The notes under the pieces were generated by a model, which saw only the letters and a program-made list of their open reading frames with translations, was not told the origin of the DNA and made no database searches. Shown here in pieces: positions 18,005 to 28,456 of a stretch of 64,000 bases of DNA. The DNA is taken from contig CAKNFJ010000001.1 in assembly GCA_930633495.1 (NCBI GenBank), forward strand, positions 1-64,000, in the 5' to 3' direction. The stretch's first letter is position 1; each line of letters begins with the position of its first letter. The position numbers were made by a program, and so were the translations under genes. The stretch is from Hyphomicrobiales bacterium. Its GTDB lineage: Bacteria > Pseudomonadota > Alphaproteobacteria > Rhizobiales > Beijerinckiaceae.

Positions 18005-19858
18005 ATGTCGCAGGCTGCGATTGCCAATCGCCTGGACCGATCGGTCGATGATGAGATCGATCATGTTCTCGGCACCGGCCGCGCCCAGATCACGCTCGTC
18101 GAATACGGCAGCTATGCCTGCCCCTATTGCCGTGCCGCCAACGAGCGCATCGCCGCGGTCCGAGACCAGCTCGGCGAGCGCCTGCGCTATGTCTTCCGCC
18201 ACCGGCCGCTGACCGGCAGCGACATCGCACTGCGCGCCGCGCAACTCGTCGAACGGGCTCAAACCGCCGAGCAGTTTTGGGACGCGCATGTCAAGTTGAT
18301 GACGCGCTCCCAGGTGCTGACCGAGGACGATCTAGAAGCGGTCGCACGCGACCTCGGCCTTGCGGACCTCGCCTCCGATCGACAAGCGGAGGACATTCAA
18401 CGCGCGGCGGCGCGCATCGAATGCGATGTGGCCAGCTCCCATGCGAGCGGAGTGCGCTTCACGCCGACATTCTTCATCAACGAGCGGCGCTACGACGGGC
18501 CTTGGGACGGAAGTTCCCTTCTCGACGCAATGCAAGGAACCCTCGGCCACCGTTTTCGCGCGGCAGCCCTCGATTTCGCAAGCTGGGGGCCATCGGCCGG
18601 CATCCTGCTCCTGCTGGCGACGATCGTCGCGATAGCATTCACGAATTCGCCGCTGGGGCCGGCTTTCGAAGCCTTCTGGCACCGCGAGGCAGCGCTCTCC
18701 TTCGGCGAGGCCCGGTTCGGCATGTCGCTTCAGCACTGGGTGAACGACGGCCTGCTCACGATCTTCTTCCTGGTCGTCGGCCTGGAGATCAAGCGCGAGT
18801 TCACCATCGGTCATTTGGCCGGACGGCGCTCAGCTGCCCTGCCGATCGCCGGTGCCATCGGCGGCATGGCGATTCCGGCGGCACTTTACGCACTGGTCTT
18901 GCCAAGCGGCCCCTGGGCCCACGGTTGGGGGGTGCCGATGGCGACCGACACCGCCTTCGCCATCGCGATCATCGTCATGATGGGTACGCGCGTGCCGATC
19001 GAGTTGCGCATCTTTCTCACCGCCGCCGCCATAGTCGACGATATCGGCGCGATCATCGTGGTCGCGCTCTTCTATTCGGGCAAGCTTCAGCTCGGCTATC
19101 TGATTGCGGCCCTCGCCTTGACCGGCGTATTGGCGGCTCTCAACCGCGCCCATGTCTATCGCGTGACGCCTTACACATTGATCGGCATCGCGCTCTGGAT
19201 CTGCGTCTATGCCGGAGGACTGCATGCGACGCTGGCCGGCGTCGTGCTGGCGCTGTTCATCCCGACGCGCCCGCCCGCCGATCTCGCCGCGCTCACGGCC
19301 CAGGCGAATTCGATCATGCTGGCGGAAGCGGCCCATGGCGCCGAAGTCCTCAGACATGGCCCCTCGGCTCCAGCGCTTCGCGCTCTCGAGGCGATCCATG
19401 ATCGCCTGGAATCGCCCGCCGATCGCCTGCTCCGAAATGCCGGCGCCCGGTCGAGCTATCTGGTGCTGCCACTCTTCGCCCTCGCCAATGCCGGCGTCGT
19501 CATTGCGCCCGGAGTTCTCGAAGGACGTGGGATGTTGCTTCTGGCGATCGTGGCGGGGCTCGTGCTGGGGAAACCGCTCGGCATGTTGGGCGCCACCGTC
19601 CTCGCCGTCCGCCTTGGCATCGCGATCAAGCCCGCAGAGTATTCCTGGCCGCAGCTTGCCGGAGCGAGCGCCCTCGCCGGTATCGGCTTTACCATGTCTC
19701 TCTTCATCGCCGGCCAGGCCTTTGCCGACCCTGGAGATTTCGCGGCCGCCAAGATCGCAGTCTTTGCAGCCTCCATCGCGGCCGCCTTGCTCGGAGCGGC
19801 TTTGCTATGGGCAGCCGCTAGAAAGCGCCTCGATCAGCGTGCGGCCGAAGAGGCCTGA
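18005..19858 (+). CDS. nhaA: Na+/H+ antiporter NhaA with N-terminal DsbA-like thioredoxin domain
   Basis: A fusion of about 617 aa. Residues 1-185 form a DsbA/thioredoxin-fold domain with a CPYC active site (about residues 38-41) and a cis-Pro context RFTPTFF. Residues about 195-610 form NhaA, an electrogenic sodium/proton antiporter with about 11-12 membrane helices. The essential Asp of ATDTAFAIA and the Asp pair of [10 protein letters not shown] are conserved. There is no signal peptide before the thioredoxin domain, so it may face the cytoplasm. I chose the ATG at 18005; an in-frame ATG at 17837 would add 56 unconvincing residues from the scar. It is monocistronic, next to the broken IS. 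Confidence 0.9.
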   Translation: MSQAAIANRLDRSVDDEIDHVLGTGRAQITLVEYGSYACPYCRAANERIAAVRDQLGERLRYVFRHRPLTGSDIALRAAQLVERAQTAEQFWDAHVKLMTRSQVLTEDDLEAVARDLGLADLASDRQAEDIQRAAARIECDVASSHASGVRFTPTFFINERRYDGPWDGSSLLDAMQGTLGHRFRAAALDFASWGPSAGILLLLATIVAIAFTNSPLGPAFEAFWHREAALSFGEARFGMSLQHWVNDGLLTIFFLVVGLEIKREFTIGHLAGRRSAALPIAGAIGGMAIPAALYALVLPSGPWAHGWGVPMATDTAFAIAIIVMMGTRVPIELRIFLTAAAIVDDIGAIIVVALFYSGKLQLGYLIAALALTGVLAALNRAHVYRVTPYTLIGIALWICVYAGGLHATLAGVVLALFIPTRPPADLAALTAQANSIMLAEAAHGAEVLRHGPSAPALRALEAIHDRLESPADRLLRNAGARSSYLVLPLFALANAGVVIAPGVLEGRGMLLLAIVAGLVLGKPLGMLGATVLAVRLGIAIKPAEYSWPQLAGASALAGIGFTMSLFIAGQAFADPGDFAAAKIAVFAASIAAALLGAALLWAAARKRLDQRAAEEA

Positions 19859-20061
19859 ACGGGTTACCAGTCGCGGCCGCCTCGAAAATGCCCGTGTCGT
19901 TGCTCTACCGCGCGCTGCAGGCGCGATGATGGGCAGCCGGCTCGGTCCAGTAGCTTTCGGAATGGATCGGGCAGGTCCAGATCGCCCCTACGCGGCCGGA
20001 TTCGGCGCGGGCTTCTCGGCGCCTGCGACATAGCTTGCGAGGCCGCTGACGATGGATGTTT

Positions 20062-20355
20062 TCAGCCGAGGCGACGGGTCGCTCCACCCTTCTCCTTCTG
20101 CCAGCGCGGGGCCGGGGGAACGGGCGTCCCCAGATAATAAGCTCCCCCGCCGCCCGCTCTGCCAATGCCCAATGCCGGCCAACCCGGATCGGCATAGGCG
20201 TTGAGCTCCCAGCAGCGCAACCGTTCACGTTCGGCGTCGGTCGTGGCGTCGGAGCAGCGCGATACCTGGGAACGCTGCCAGAAGGCAGCGGCCGGGAGCG
20301 GCGCGGCCGCAACGACGGCGCCGGTCAGCGCTGCCAGCACGAGCAATCTGTTCAT
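20062..20355 (-). CDS. Small secreted protein of unknown function
   Basis: A 97-aa protein. It has a clear signal peptide (MNRLLVLAALTGAVVAAAPLPAAA) with cleavage likely after AAA-FW. The mature part has two Cys (SRCSD and LRCWE) that could form a disulfide, and a Gly/Pro-rich tail. I do not recognise a family. Codon use is like the genome, which supports a real gene. It stands alone between nhaA and a small plus-strand gene. Confidence 0.6.
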   Translation of the reverse strand: MNRLLVLAALTGAVVAAAPLPAAAFWQRSQVSRCSDATTDAERERLRCWELNAYADPGWPALGIGRAGGGGAYYLGTPVPPAPRWQKEKGGATRRLG

Positions 20356-20551
20356 CGCCTCTTCCAGTCCGCCAAGGGGCCCCTATGATGGGCGCCTGCT
20401 CTTGCCGAAGACTTAAACCGCGACGACGGCGGCAGATGTTGGCGGGAACCGCAGAGGCGGCCGCGCGTCATTCGTCTCGAAGCTGAAAACCGCTCCGTAT
20501 GTCCGGTCGGCAGGTCGAAGCGTTTCGCGGCCACGCAAAGGAGATCCCGAG

Positions 20552-20719
20552 GTGAAGCTGCCCATCGTCATCCACACCGATGAGGACTATGAGCGCGCCC
20601 AGCAGCGTGTCGAAGAGCTGAACACGGCGCCCGATACCGCCGAGAAGGAACGGGAATTGCGCGCCATCGCCGAGGCCATGCTCGCTTTCGAGCTGCGGCG
20701 CGACGAAGCCGACGACTGA
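20552..20719 (+). CDS. Short protein of 55 aa, HigA N-terminus-like
   Basis: GTG start with an AAGGAG ribosome-binding site 9 bases upstream (20537-20542). The product (VKLPIVIHTDEDYERAQQR...) is two predicted helices of mainly charged residues. The DEDYERA...VEELNTAPDTAEKEREL pattern recalls the segment before the HTH in HigA-type antitoxins, but no HTH follows. No toxin is adjacent. It may be a standalone small protein; function unknown. Confidence 0.55.
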   Translation: MKLPIVIHTDEDYERAQQRVEELNTAPDTAEKERELRAIAEAMLAFELRRDEADD

Positions 20720-20796
20720 GAGCCACTCCCGTCTCGGCCATGATATTGTATTGCCTGTGTTTTCACGAAATGCGGCGCGTGAACCTCTCACGCCGC

Positions 20797-21003
20797 CTAT
20801 GAATCGTTGCTCGCATTGAGCTCGTCCGGGCGCAGCCCTTCATCCGCTGCGCCATGCCCTGCCCCCTGAGCCTTCGCCCATTCCGCGACGATCTGGGCGA
20901 TCAGTTCGGCGCGGGAGTAGGCCGGGGCACGCTGCTCGATATAGCGGTCGAGCGCCGCCAGTTCCTCCTTGCCGAAAGCAACCGTAACAGCAGCCGGCGA
21001 CAT
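20797..21003 (-). CDS. Ribbon-helix-helix-like small DNA-binding protein
   Basis: A 68-aa protein starting at the ATG at 21003, preceded by GGAGG six bases upstream. An upstream in-frame start at 21117 would give 106 aa. The core (AAVTVAFGKEELAALDRYIE, then YSRAELIAQIVAEW) fits a beta strand plus two helices, as in RHH transcriptional regulators or antitoxins. The tail is acidic. It is oppositely oriented to the 55-aa gene, with about 80 bases between their 3' ends. Target unknown. Confidence 0.6.
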   Translation of the reverse strand: MSPAAVTVAFGKEELAALDRYIEQRAPAYSRAELIAQIVAEWAKAQGAGHGAADEGLRPDELNASNDS

Positions 21004-21247
21004 CGCGACCTCCATGGCAAGCGGAACTGCGCCGCAGCGACGGCGTTCTTCTCGGACAGCATAGGAGCACGCGCCCGCACGGCAGGCAAATCCTTTCAAA
21101 GGAGGCCGGGAAGCCATGCCTTTATGCGCGGTATATTTGTATTTTCGGCCAATATATTTCCAATAACAACGCCGGAATGAACAAAACCGCCCCAGGATTG
21201 TTGATTACCCATCCCGCATTGACCGCGGAAACATTCAGGAGGCAGAG

Positions 21248-21781
21248 ATGATCAAACATGTTCTGTTCGCGTCTGTCGGCGCAGGGTTGCTGGCTGCTAC
21301 GGCGCTCGCCCAGACAACCGCCCCTACTCCGCCTTCGGCCGCTCCGAGCACTTCGACGACTGCCGAAAAGACCTCACCGCCGCCGACCAACCTCGCCGGC
21401 CAGGGCAAGTGGCGCACGAGCAAGCTGATCGGCGTCGACATCTACGGTCCCGACGACAAGAAGGTCGGCGACGTGACCGAAGTGATCGTCGACAAGACCG
21501 GGAAGGTCGAGATGGTGACGGTTGGCGTCGGCGGCTTCCTCGGCATCGGCGCGAAGGATGTCGCGATCCCGTTCGAGCAGGTGACCTGGAGCGATCAGCC
21601 GATCACTCCGCCGGCTCCCGCTCCGGCAACAACGGGCAGTGGCTCCATGCCGCCCTCCGCGCCGGCTGCATCAGCCGCACCGGCACCCAGGGCGCCTGCC
21701 ATGTATCCCGATCACGGCAAGATCACGCTGACCAAGGACCAGCTCCACGCAGCGCCTGCCGTGAGCTATTCAGGGACCTGA
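21248..21781 (+). CDS. Secreted PRC-barrel domain protein
   Basis: A 177-aa exported protein with a signal peptide (about 1-21, cleaved after ALA-QT). A Thr/Pro-rich linker leads to a PRC-barrel domain (about 57-115: KLIGVDIYGPDDKKVGDVTE... VGVGGFLGIGAKDVAIPF). The C-terminal half is Pro/Ala-rich. In Hyphomicrobiales such proteins are periplasmic and common, often stress-linked; the exact role is unknown. A purine-rich AGGAGGCAGAG precedes the ATG. A strong hairpin follows. Confidence 0.85.
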   Translation: MIKHVLFASVGAGLLAATALAQTTAPTPPSAAPSTSTTAEKTSPPPTNLAGQGKWRTSKLIGVDIYGPDDKKVGDVTEVIVDKTGKVEMVTVGVGGFLGIGAKDVAIPFEQVTWSDQPITPPAPAPATTGSGSMPPSAPAASAAPAPRAPAMYPDHGKITLTKDQLHAAPAVSYSGT

Positions 21782-21807
21782 CACGGCACCCATCCGGCAT
21801 CGTCAAC

Positions 21808-21833
21808 GAAACCCGCCCGAAAGGGCGGGTTTC
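21808..21833. terminator. Bidirectional rho-independent-type terminator
   Basis: A perfect 11-bp GC-rich stem (GAAACCCGCCC/GGGCGGGTTTC) with a GAAA tetraloop lies between the convergent PRC-barrel and nnr genes. A-rich and T-containing arms allow function in both directions. Confidence 0.75.
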
Positions 21834-21847
21834 GCGTGAACGGCCGA

Positions 21848-23374
21848 TCAAGCAAGCGAAAATTCGCGCAGCAGCGGCGGGATCGCTTCCGGCAAATCAT
21901 CCGCGATCAATCCCATGCCAAGCGCCTCCCCTGCCCGGCCATGCAGCCACACGGCGGCGCAGGCCGCCTCGAAGGCAGCCATGCCTTGCGCGATCAAGCC
22001 CGCGATCAACCCGGCCAGCACATCGCCGGACCCGGCCGTCGCGAGGGCGGGCGAGCCGGTGACATTGATCGCCGCGCGACCATCAGGCCCCGCGATCACA
22101 GTGTCAGCCCCCTTGTATACGATGACCGCCTCGCAAAGCGCCGCCGCCTTGCGGGCACGCTCCAGCTTCGACTTTTCACCGGCGATCTCGGGCTCGTTGC
22201 CGAACAGGCGCTGGAATTCGCCCTCGTGAGGGGTCAGGACCCAGGGCCGGTCGCGCCTCCGCTCCATGCCGCCTTCCCCCCGCGCCGTCGCGAGCCAGGT
22301 CAGCGCATCCGCATCGAGGACGACCGGGGCGTCGCTGGCCAACGCCGTCCGGATCAATGCCGCAGCGCGTTCATCCAATCCCAGCGCCGGTCCGGCAAGG
22401 ATAGCGGATACCCGCCTGTCCAGGAGGAACTGCGACAGCGCCTCGCCGGTCTCGATCGGGCGCTGCATCAGCGCATCCGGCCCCCGCAAAGCGTGGGCGG
22501 CCAACGCCTCGGGCGCACACAGGATGGTCGCAAGCCCGGCACCGATCCGCAGGGCGGCACGCGCGCTCAGGCGTGGCGCGCCGACACCGCCGTTTCCCCC
22601 TGCAACCACCGCAACCGCGCCGCGGCGGAATTTGTGCGTGCCGCGCCCATGATGCGGCCAGGCCGCGCGCCACAACGGACATGCGTTGCCGAAGGCCGCC
22701 GGGGCAATCTCGCGCAACGCCGCCTCGGCCGGGATTCCGATATCGGCCACCACGACATCGCCGCAGAGCTCTCGGCCCGGCAGCAAGAGATGGCCCGGCT
22801 TCAGGCGGAAGAAAGTCACGGTTTCGTTGGCCCGGATCACCGGCCCCTCGGCCTGTCCGGTATCGCCAGACAATCCGCTGGGCACATCGACGGCGATCAC
22901 CGGCCGCCCAGCCGCATTCATGAACGCGACCGCTTCCGCCGCCTCCCCGGACAGCGCTCGCGTCAAACCAGCACCGAACAGCGCATCGACGAAGAGATCC
23001 GCGGGCACCTCTCCGATCGAGGCAAGCGGCTCGACGGGCGCGTTCCACCGGGCAAAGGCGATGGCGGCATCGCCTTGCAATGCCTGCGGCGCTCCCAGCA
23101 GCAGCATCCGGACGTTCAGTCCGTTCTCGCGCAGGATGCGGGCCGCGACGAAACCGTCCCCGCCATTGTTGCCGGGCCCGCCCGCGACCGCAACCGAGGC
23201 CCCTGCCCCCACCCGCCGCAGCACGGCCTCGGCCACCGCCCGGCCCGCCCGCTCCATCAGGACGATTCCAGCCGTGCCGGCGGCGATCGCGATTCCATCC
23301 GCCCGGCGCATCTGATCGGTCGTGAGCAGGGCGAGATCGTCGGTCTTCATCGCATCGGTCATCTGCGCAGGCAT
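21848..23374 (-). CDS. nnr: Bifunctional NAD(P)H-hydrate epimerase/ADP-dependent dehydratase
   Basis: A 508-aa metabolite-repair enzyme that restores damaged NAD(P)HX. The N-terminal epimerase domain (about 10-220) shows GGPGNNGGDGFVAA and VDALFGAGLTR. The C-terminal ribokinase-like dehydratase domain (about 235-500) shows LDADALTWLA, LTPHEGEFQRL and the ATP-site TAGSGDVLAGLIAGL. The length fits the fused Nnr/YjeF type. A shorter start at the MKTDD Met, 8 codons in, is possible. Divergent from glnB, an arrangement often seen in Hyphomicrobiales. Confidence 0.95.
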   Translation of the reverse strand: MPAQMTDAMKTDDLALLTTDQMRRADGIAIAAGTAGIVLMERAGRAVAEAVLRRVGAGASVAVAGGPGNNGGDGFVAARILRENGLNVRMLLLGAPQALQGDAAIAFARWNAPVEPLASIGEVPADLFVDALFGAGLTRALSGEAAEAVAFMNAAGRPVIAVDVPSGLSGDTGQAEGPVIRANETVTFFRLKPGHLLLPGRELCGDVVVADIGIPAEAALREIAPAAFGNACPLWRAAWPHHGRGTHKFRRGAVAVVAGGNGGVGAPRLSARAALRIGAGLATILCAPEALAAHALRGPDALMQRPIETGEALSQFLLDRRVSAILAGPALGLDERAAALIRTALASDAPVVLDADALTWLATARGEGGMERRRDRPWVLTPHEGEFQRLFGNEPEIAGEKSKLERARKAAALCEAVIVYKGADTVIAGPDGRAAINVTGSPALATAGSGDVLAGLIAGLIAQGMAAFEAACAAVWLHGRAGEALGMGLIADDLPEAIPPLLREFSLA

Positions 23375-23996
<622 letters not shown>

Positions 23997-24094
23997 AGTC
24001 TCTCCCGCATCATTTGGTATCAGGGGCCGCAGCCTGGATCGGAGCCAGCGGCGGCCCACGAGTTTGAGAAACTGCTGGCAAGAGGAATGCTGAA

Positions 24095-25504
24095 ATGAAA
24101 AGCGCCAAGGATGTCCTCAAGGCGATCAAGGACAACGACGTCAAATATGTCGACTTCCGCTTCACCGACCCGCGCGGCAAGTGGCAGCATGTGACGTTCG
24201 ACGTCGGCATGGTCGATGAGGACATCTTCGCCGAAGGCACGATGTTCGACGGTTCGTCGATCGCCGGCTGGAAGGCCATCAACGAGTCCGACATGCTGTT
24301 GATGCCTGATCCGACGACCGCCACGATGGACCCGTTCTTCTCGGCCGCCACGATGGTCATCAACTGCGACGTGCTCGAGCCCGGCACCGGCGAGCCCTAT
24401 GGCCGCGATCCGCGCGGCATCGCGAAGAAGGCCGAAGCGTATCTGAAGTCGACCGGCATCGGCGACACCGTCTATGTCGGCCCCGAGGCCGAGTTCTTCG
24501 TCTTCGACGACGTCAAGATCGCCGCCGACCCGTATCACACCGGCTTCAAGCTCGATAACATCGAGCTGCCGACCAACGGCTACGCCGACTACGAAGGCGG
24601 CAATCTCGGTCACCGCATCGCGACCAAGGGCGGCTACTTCCCGGTCCCGCCGCAGGATTCGGCGCAGGACATGCGCGGCGAGATGCTGGCTGCGATGCAG
24701 TCGATGGGCGTCGTCGTCGAGAAGCACCATCACGAGGTCGCCTCGGCCCAGCATGAGCTCGGCATGAAGTTCGACACGCTGGTGCACACCGCCGACCTGA
24801 TGCAGGTCTACAAATACGCGATCCACAACGTTGCCCAGAGCTACGGCAAGACCGCGACCTTCATGCCGAAGCCGATCTATGGCGACAACGGCTCGGGCAT
24901 GCACGTCCACCAGTCGATCTGGAAGAACGGCAAGCCGGTCTTCGCGGGCAACAAATATGCCGACCTGTCGCAGGAGTGCCTCTGGTACATCGGCGGCATC
25001 ATCAAGCATGCCAAGTCGCTGAACGCCTTCACCAACCCCTCGACCAACTCCTACAAGCGTCTGGTCCCGGGCTATGAGGCGCCGGTTCTGCTCGCCTATT
25101 CGGCGCGCAACCGCTCGGCCTCCTGCCGTATTCCGTGGACGACCTCGCCGAAGGCCAAGCGCGTCGAGGTTCGCTTCCCCGATCCGATGGCGAACCCCTA
25201 TCTCGCCTTCGCCGCCATGCTGATGGCCGGCCTCGACGGCATCGTGAACAAGATCGATCCCGGCCCGGCGATGGACAAGGACCTCTACGACCTGCCGCCG
25301 CGCGAGCTGAAGAAGATCCCGACCGTCTGCGGCTCGCTGCGCGAGGCGCTGGAGTCGCTCAAGAAGGACAACGCCTATCTCAAGGCCGGCGGCGTCTTCA
25401 ACGACGACTTCATCGAGAGCTATATCGAGCTCAAGATGCAGGACGTGGCGCGCTTCGAGATGACGCCGCACCCGGTCGAGTTCGCGATGTACTATTCGTA
25501 CTGA
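24095..25504 (+). CDS. glnA: Glutamine synthetase type I
   Basis: A 469-aa dodecameric GSI that makes glutamine from glutamate, ammonia and ATP. The N-terminal beta-grasp contains [10 protein letters not shown] and FDGSSIAGW. Catalytic motifs are [22 protein letters not shown] and [10 protein letters not shown]. The adenylylation Tyr lies in KDLYDLPP (about residue 397), so activity should be tuned by GlnE under PII control. A strong terminator follows. Confidence 0.98.
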   Translation: MKSAKDVLKAIKDNDVKYVDFRFTDPRGKWQHVTFDVGMVDEDIFAEGTMFDGSSIAGWKAINESDMLLMPDPTTATMDPFFSAATMVINCDVLEPGTGEPYGRDPRGIAKKAEAYLKSTGIGDTVYVGPEAEFFVFDDVKIAADPYHTGFKLDNIELPTNGYADYEGGNLGHRIATKGGYFPVPPQDSAQDMRGEMLAAMQSMGVVVEKHHHEVASAQHELGMKFDTLVHTADLMQVYKYAIHNVAQSYGKTATFMPKPIYGDNGSGMHVHQSIWKNGKPVFAGNKYADLSQECLWYIGGIIKHAKSLNAFTNPSTNSYKRLVPGYEAPVLLAYSARNRSASCRIPWTTSPKAKRVEVRFPDPMANPYLAFAAMLMAGLDGIVNKIDPGPAMDKDLYDLPPRELKKIPTVCGSLREALESLKKDNAYLKAGGVFNDDFIESYIELKMQDVARFEMTPHPVEFAMYYSY

Positions 25505-25533
25505 GGTTTGGCCGCAGCTTGCGGACGACCGGA

Positions 25534-25563
25534 AACCGGGGCGGAAACGCCCCGGTTTTTTGT
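25534..25563 (+). terminator. Rho-independent terminator of glnA
   Basis: A 10-bp stem (AACCGGGGCG/CGCCCCGGTT) with a GAAA loop is followed by a run of T (25556-25562). It lies 30 bases after the glnA stop and just before the convergent flippase gene. Confidence 0.88.
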
Positions 25564-25578
25564 TTCGTGGCAACGCCT

Positions 25579-26961
25579 TTAACGGGCAGCCCAGCGAAAA
25601 GCGGCCAGCGCCGGGGCCGCGCCGAGCGACAGCACCGCGGCCAACGCAACTGCGGTCGACAGCAGGACATTTCCGGACAGCCCGATCTTGATGAGCAGGG
25701 CCGCGAGCAGCGCCGCGCCCGCCAGGGCGACCGGGCGCCAGGGCATCGCGAAGGGCAGCAGCCTCAGCAGGGGCAGCCCCGCGAGCATGGCGAGCCCGGC
25801 GCCGGCAGCGGCGCCGAGGGCAATGGCGGTGTCGCTGCCGGGCAGCAGCCCCATCGCGATGAATGCTCCCGCACACATCAAGACGCAGTCGAGCGCCGCA
25901 AGGCCCGCTATGGCGCGCAATCGCCGCAACAGATGCGCCGGCGTCGGCAGCAGCGTCTGCACCAGCGCCCGGATCAGTGCCATGACGGTGAAGGCCGGCG
26001 CAGTCCGCAGGAAGGCTCCCTGCAGATCGCGCGGGACGACGAAGCCGGCCGCCCACTCCATCACGGCCAGCAGCAGCGCGCCGCCGATCAGCGTCAGGCA
26101 GGCCAGCAGCGCATAGTAGCGCCCGAGTTCCTGTTTCAAGGCGTCGCCGGCGCCGGAGCGATCATAGAGCGCGACGAGATCGGGATAGCGGATTGCCTGC
26201 AGGGAGGAGACGATCAGGATGAAGGGGCGCTGCAACAGATCGAGCGCCAGCAGCGCTCCGGCGGCAGGGGTGGCGCCGAAGGCCGCGACGAGGATCGCCT
26301 TCAGGCCGAGCGGGCCGAGCAGCCCGGCGACGGAGGCCCCGGCCGAGACGCCGCCATAGGCGAGATGGCGCCGCACCGCCCCCAGATCGGCACGCACGGA
26401 CCAACCCAGCACCTGACGTGCCGCCGCAAAGGCGATGAGGCAGTACAGCACGTTGCCGAACAGGATGCCGAGCACGACATGGGCGAAATCGGCCGAGATG
26501 AAAGCTCCTCCCACCGTGGCCGCCGCCAGCAACGAAGCGCGCACCCCCTGCAAGCGCGAGAACAGGCCGAAGGCCAGGCGAAAGCGCAGCATGGTCAGAT
26601 GCAGTTCGCCGGCCGCTATCAGGACCGCGGCGCCCGCCCCCGCCAACCCGACCCAAAGCGGCGCTCCCCAGATCGTCGCGAACAGGCCTGCCACGACGCA
26701 GGCGACCGCGCTTGCGACGAATTCCGCCGTGATCGTACCGCGCTCGGACGCTTCGCTCGCACCGTCCGGCCCCGGATAGAAGCGGCTGCAGGCGAAGCGC
26801 ACCCATTCGAAGAATGCTATCGCGCCGAACTGGGCGATCGAAGCGAACAGCGAATAGGCGGCATATTCGCCGGGGGGCAGCAGATGCGACAGGACGATCA
26901 GCAGCCCGAAGGCGAGCACCGCCTGGTAAAGATAGGCCGCGAGCGCGACGAGCTTCGCCAT
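25579..26961 (-). CDS. Polysaccharide flippase-like membrane protein (MOP/Wzx family)
   Basis: A protein of about 460 aa with some 12-14 hydrophobic segments spread over its length, Gly/Ala/Leu-rich, and an Arg pair early (EWVRFACSRF) as seen in Wzx-type oligosaccharide transporters. It is predicted to flip lipid-linked sugars across the inner membrane. The ATG at 26961 follows the glycosyltransferase stop by 7 bases; an upstream in-frame ATG at 27021 would overlap that gene. The pair is probably co-transcribed. The substrate cannot be inferred. Confidence 0.8.
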   Translation of the reverse strand: MAKLVALAAYLYQAVLAFGLLIVLSHLLPPGEYAAYSLFASIAQFGAIAFFEWVRFACSRFYPGPDGASEASERGTITAEFVASAVACVVAGLFATIWGAPLWVGLAGAGAAVLIAAGELHLTMLRFRLAFGLFSRLQGVRASLLAAATVGGAFISADFAHVVLGILFGNVLYCLIAFAAARQVLGWSVRADLGAVRRHLAYGGVSAGASVAGLLGPLGLKAILVAAFGATPAAGALLALDLLQRPFILIVSSLQAIRYPDLVALYDRSGAGDALKQELGRYYALLACLTLIGGALLLAVMEWAAGFVVPRDLQGAFLRTAPAFTVMALIRALVQTLLPTPAHLLRRLRAIAGLAALDCVLMCAGAFIAMGLLPGSDTAIALGAAAGAGLAMLAGLPLLRLLPFAMPWRPVALAGAALLAALLIKIGLSGNVLLSTAVALAAVLSLGAAPALAAFRWAAR

Positions 26962-26968
26962 GCCGCCC

Positions 26969-28186
26969 TCACCTTCCCTTTGCCAGCAAGGCTTCGTAGC
27001 CGGCAATCGATCGGCTGACATGCCTGTCGAGCGTCAGAGGCTCTGCCCAATAGTTGCGGTAGGCCGCCGCTCCCATGCGGATGGCGAGATCGTCATCCCG
27101 AAGCGAGGCGAGTGCATAGGTCAGCCCCGCGACATCGCCACCCTCGACCAGAAGCCCGTCCTCTCCGTCGCGGATCCAGCTCGCCGGGCCGGTCGTGCGC
27201 GCCAGGACGACCGGCACGCCGAGCGAGCGTGCCTCGGCGACCACGAGCGGGCCGGGTTCGTACCAGAGCGATGGCAGCACGAGGCAGCGCGCCTGCGCGA
27301 TTTCGTCGAAGACGGCATCGGCCGGGACCCAGCCACGGATATCCGCCGCCGGGTTGGCGCCCCTGATCGCCGCTTCCAGAGGCCCCTCCCCGACGAACCG
27401 CACCGGCATTCCGGCGGCAAGCGCCGCCTCGGCCAGCAGGTCGGCCGCCTTCTCCTGCGTGAAGCGCCCGAGAAACAGCGCGTGGCGGTTCGCCCCAACA
27501 TCGGCGGGGACGCGCTTTGGCGCCTCCATCATGTTCTCGACGACGATGTGCCGGGCCTGCTTCGGCAGGAAGGGCTCGGCAAAATTACGGGCGAAGGGGC
27601 TCACATGGATGAAGAGCGGAGCATTCAGCCGGCTCATCGCCCCATTCGAGCGCCATTGGCGCGCCACGCGGACGAGCTTGTGGGCATAGGAGGCTCGGTC
27701 GCAGTTCCGGCCGACGCAAGAGGCTGACAGAGGCCGGCGCTGGCAGGGCTCGCCCGCGCGGAAGTCGAAATAGCCGCCGACCGGGCAGAACGAAAAATAA
27801 TCGTGCAGGGTGATCGCGACCGGCAGGCCACTTTCGCCGGCTGCCGCGATGGCGGCCGGGCTGAACGCCTTGGTCCATTGGTGCAGGTGAACGAGGGTTT
27901 CCCCCCGGGGCTGGCGGCTCAGCAGTCCGGCGAGCGCGTCATGGGCTCTCGCGTTCCAGATGCCCTGCCGGGCGGCGGCGAATTTGCTGCCGACTTTCCA
28001 GACCTCCTCCCCCTCGAACAGCGCGACCTCGATATTGGGATGCCGCAACCGCTCCGAAACGGGGCCGATCATGCAGGCGAAAACGATCTGGACCCCGGCC
28101 TCCGCGAGTCCGCGCGCGCTCTCGATCGCAACCTTCGCCGCGCCGCCATTGACCGAACAGAAATCGCTGACGATGACGCAACGCAT
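26969..28186 (-). CDS. Family 4 glycosyltransferase (GT-B fold)
   Basis: A 405-aa protein. The N-terminal domain begins MRCVIVSDFCSVNGGAAKV, the GT4-like opening. The donor-binding domain has LFLGRFTQEKAADLL (about 235-249), EGPLEAA and LPSLWYEPGPLVVAEARSLGVPVV (about 300-324) with the conserved E-x7-E-type motif. A Cys-rich insert (FCPVGG, EPCQRR, SCVGRNC; about 130-160) might bind a metal. It probably adds a sugar to a surface polysaccharide or glycolipid whose carrier is moved by the adjacent flippase. Confidence 0.85.
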   Translation of the reverse strand: MRCVIVSDFCSVNGGAAKVAIESARGLAEAGVQIVFACMIGPVSERLRHPNIEVALFEGEEVWKVGSKFAAARQGIWNARAHDALAGLLSRQPRGETLVHLHQWTKAFSPAAIAAAGESGLPVAITLHDYFSFCPVGGYFDFRAGEPCQRRPLSASCVGRNCDRASYAHKLVRVARQWRSNGAMSRLNAPLFIHVSPFARNFAEPFLPKQARHIVVENMMEAPKRVPADVGANRHALFLGRFTQEKAADLLAEAALAAGMPVRFVGEGPLEAAIRGANPAADIRGWVPADAVFDEIAQARCLVLPSLWYEPGPLVVAEARSLGVPVVLARTTGPASWIRDGEDGLLVEGGDVAGLTYALASLRDDDLAIRMGAAAYRNYWAEPLTLDRHVSRSIAGYEALLAKGR

Positions 28187-28258
28187 AAGCGGACGGCCCC
28201 TCCGCCGTCAGCTCTAGGGCCTAAAGGTTGATATTTCGGCGCAATACGCCGGGAGGGA

Positions 28259-28456
28259 TCAGTAGAAGTGCAACACCGCGAGCCCGGCCGACGCAGCAAT
28301 CGCCGCCGCCCACCAAAGCCACCGCGCAGCGCCGCTTTCGGGCGCGATCAGGGACGGGCCGACGACGTCCTCATGCCCGAAGCTCTCCCCCGCAAGCCGC
28401 GCCACGCGCTGCAGGCCTGCGATCCCGGTATTCGGAACTGAGCGACGCGACGCCAC
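28259..28456 (-). CDS. Small single-pass membrane protein
   Basis: GTG start at 28456, with GGGGAGAG just upstream on the coding strand; an ATG at 28483 would add 9 residues. The product of about 65 aa ends in one transmembrane helix (WLWWAAAIAASAGLAVLHFY), so it is tail-anchored. No family recognised. It follows the divergent parE upstream region and precedes the glycosyltransferase on the same strand by about 70 bases. Confidence 0.45.
   Translation of the reverse strand: MASRRSVPNTGIAGLQRVARLAGESFGHEDVVGPSLIAPESGAARWLWWAAAIAASAGLAVLHFY

Noticed and set aside
24020..26056. Minus-strand open frame of 678 codons opposite glnA
   Set aside because: Antisense to glnA and crosses its terminator; the glnA frame is unquestionable.
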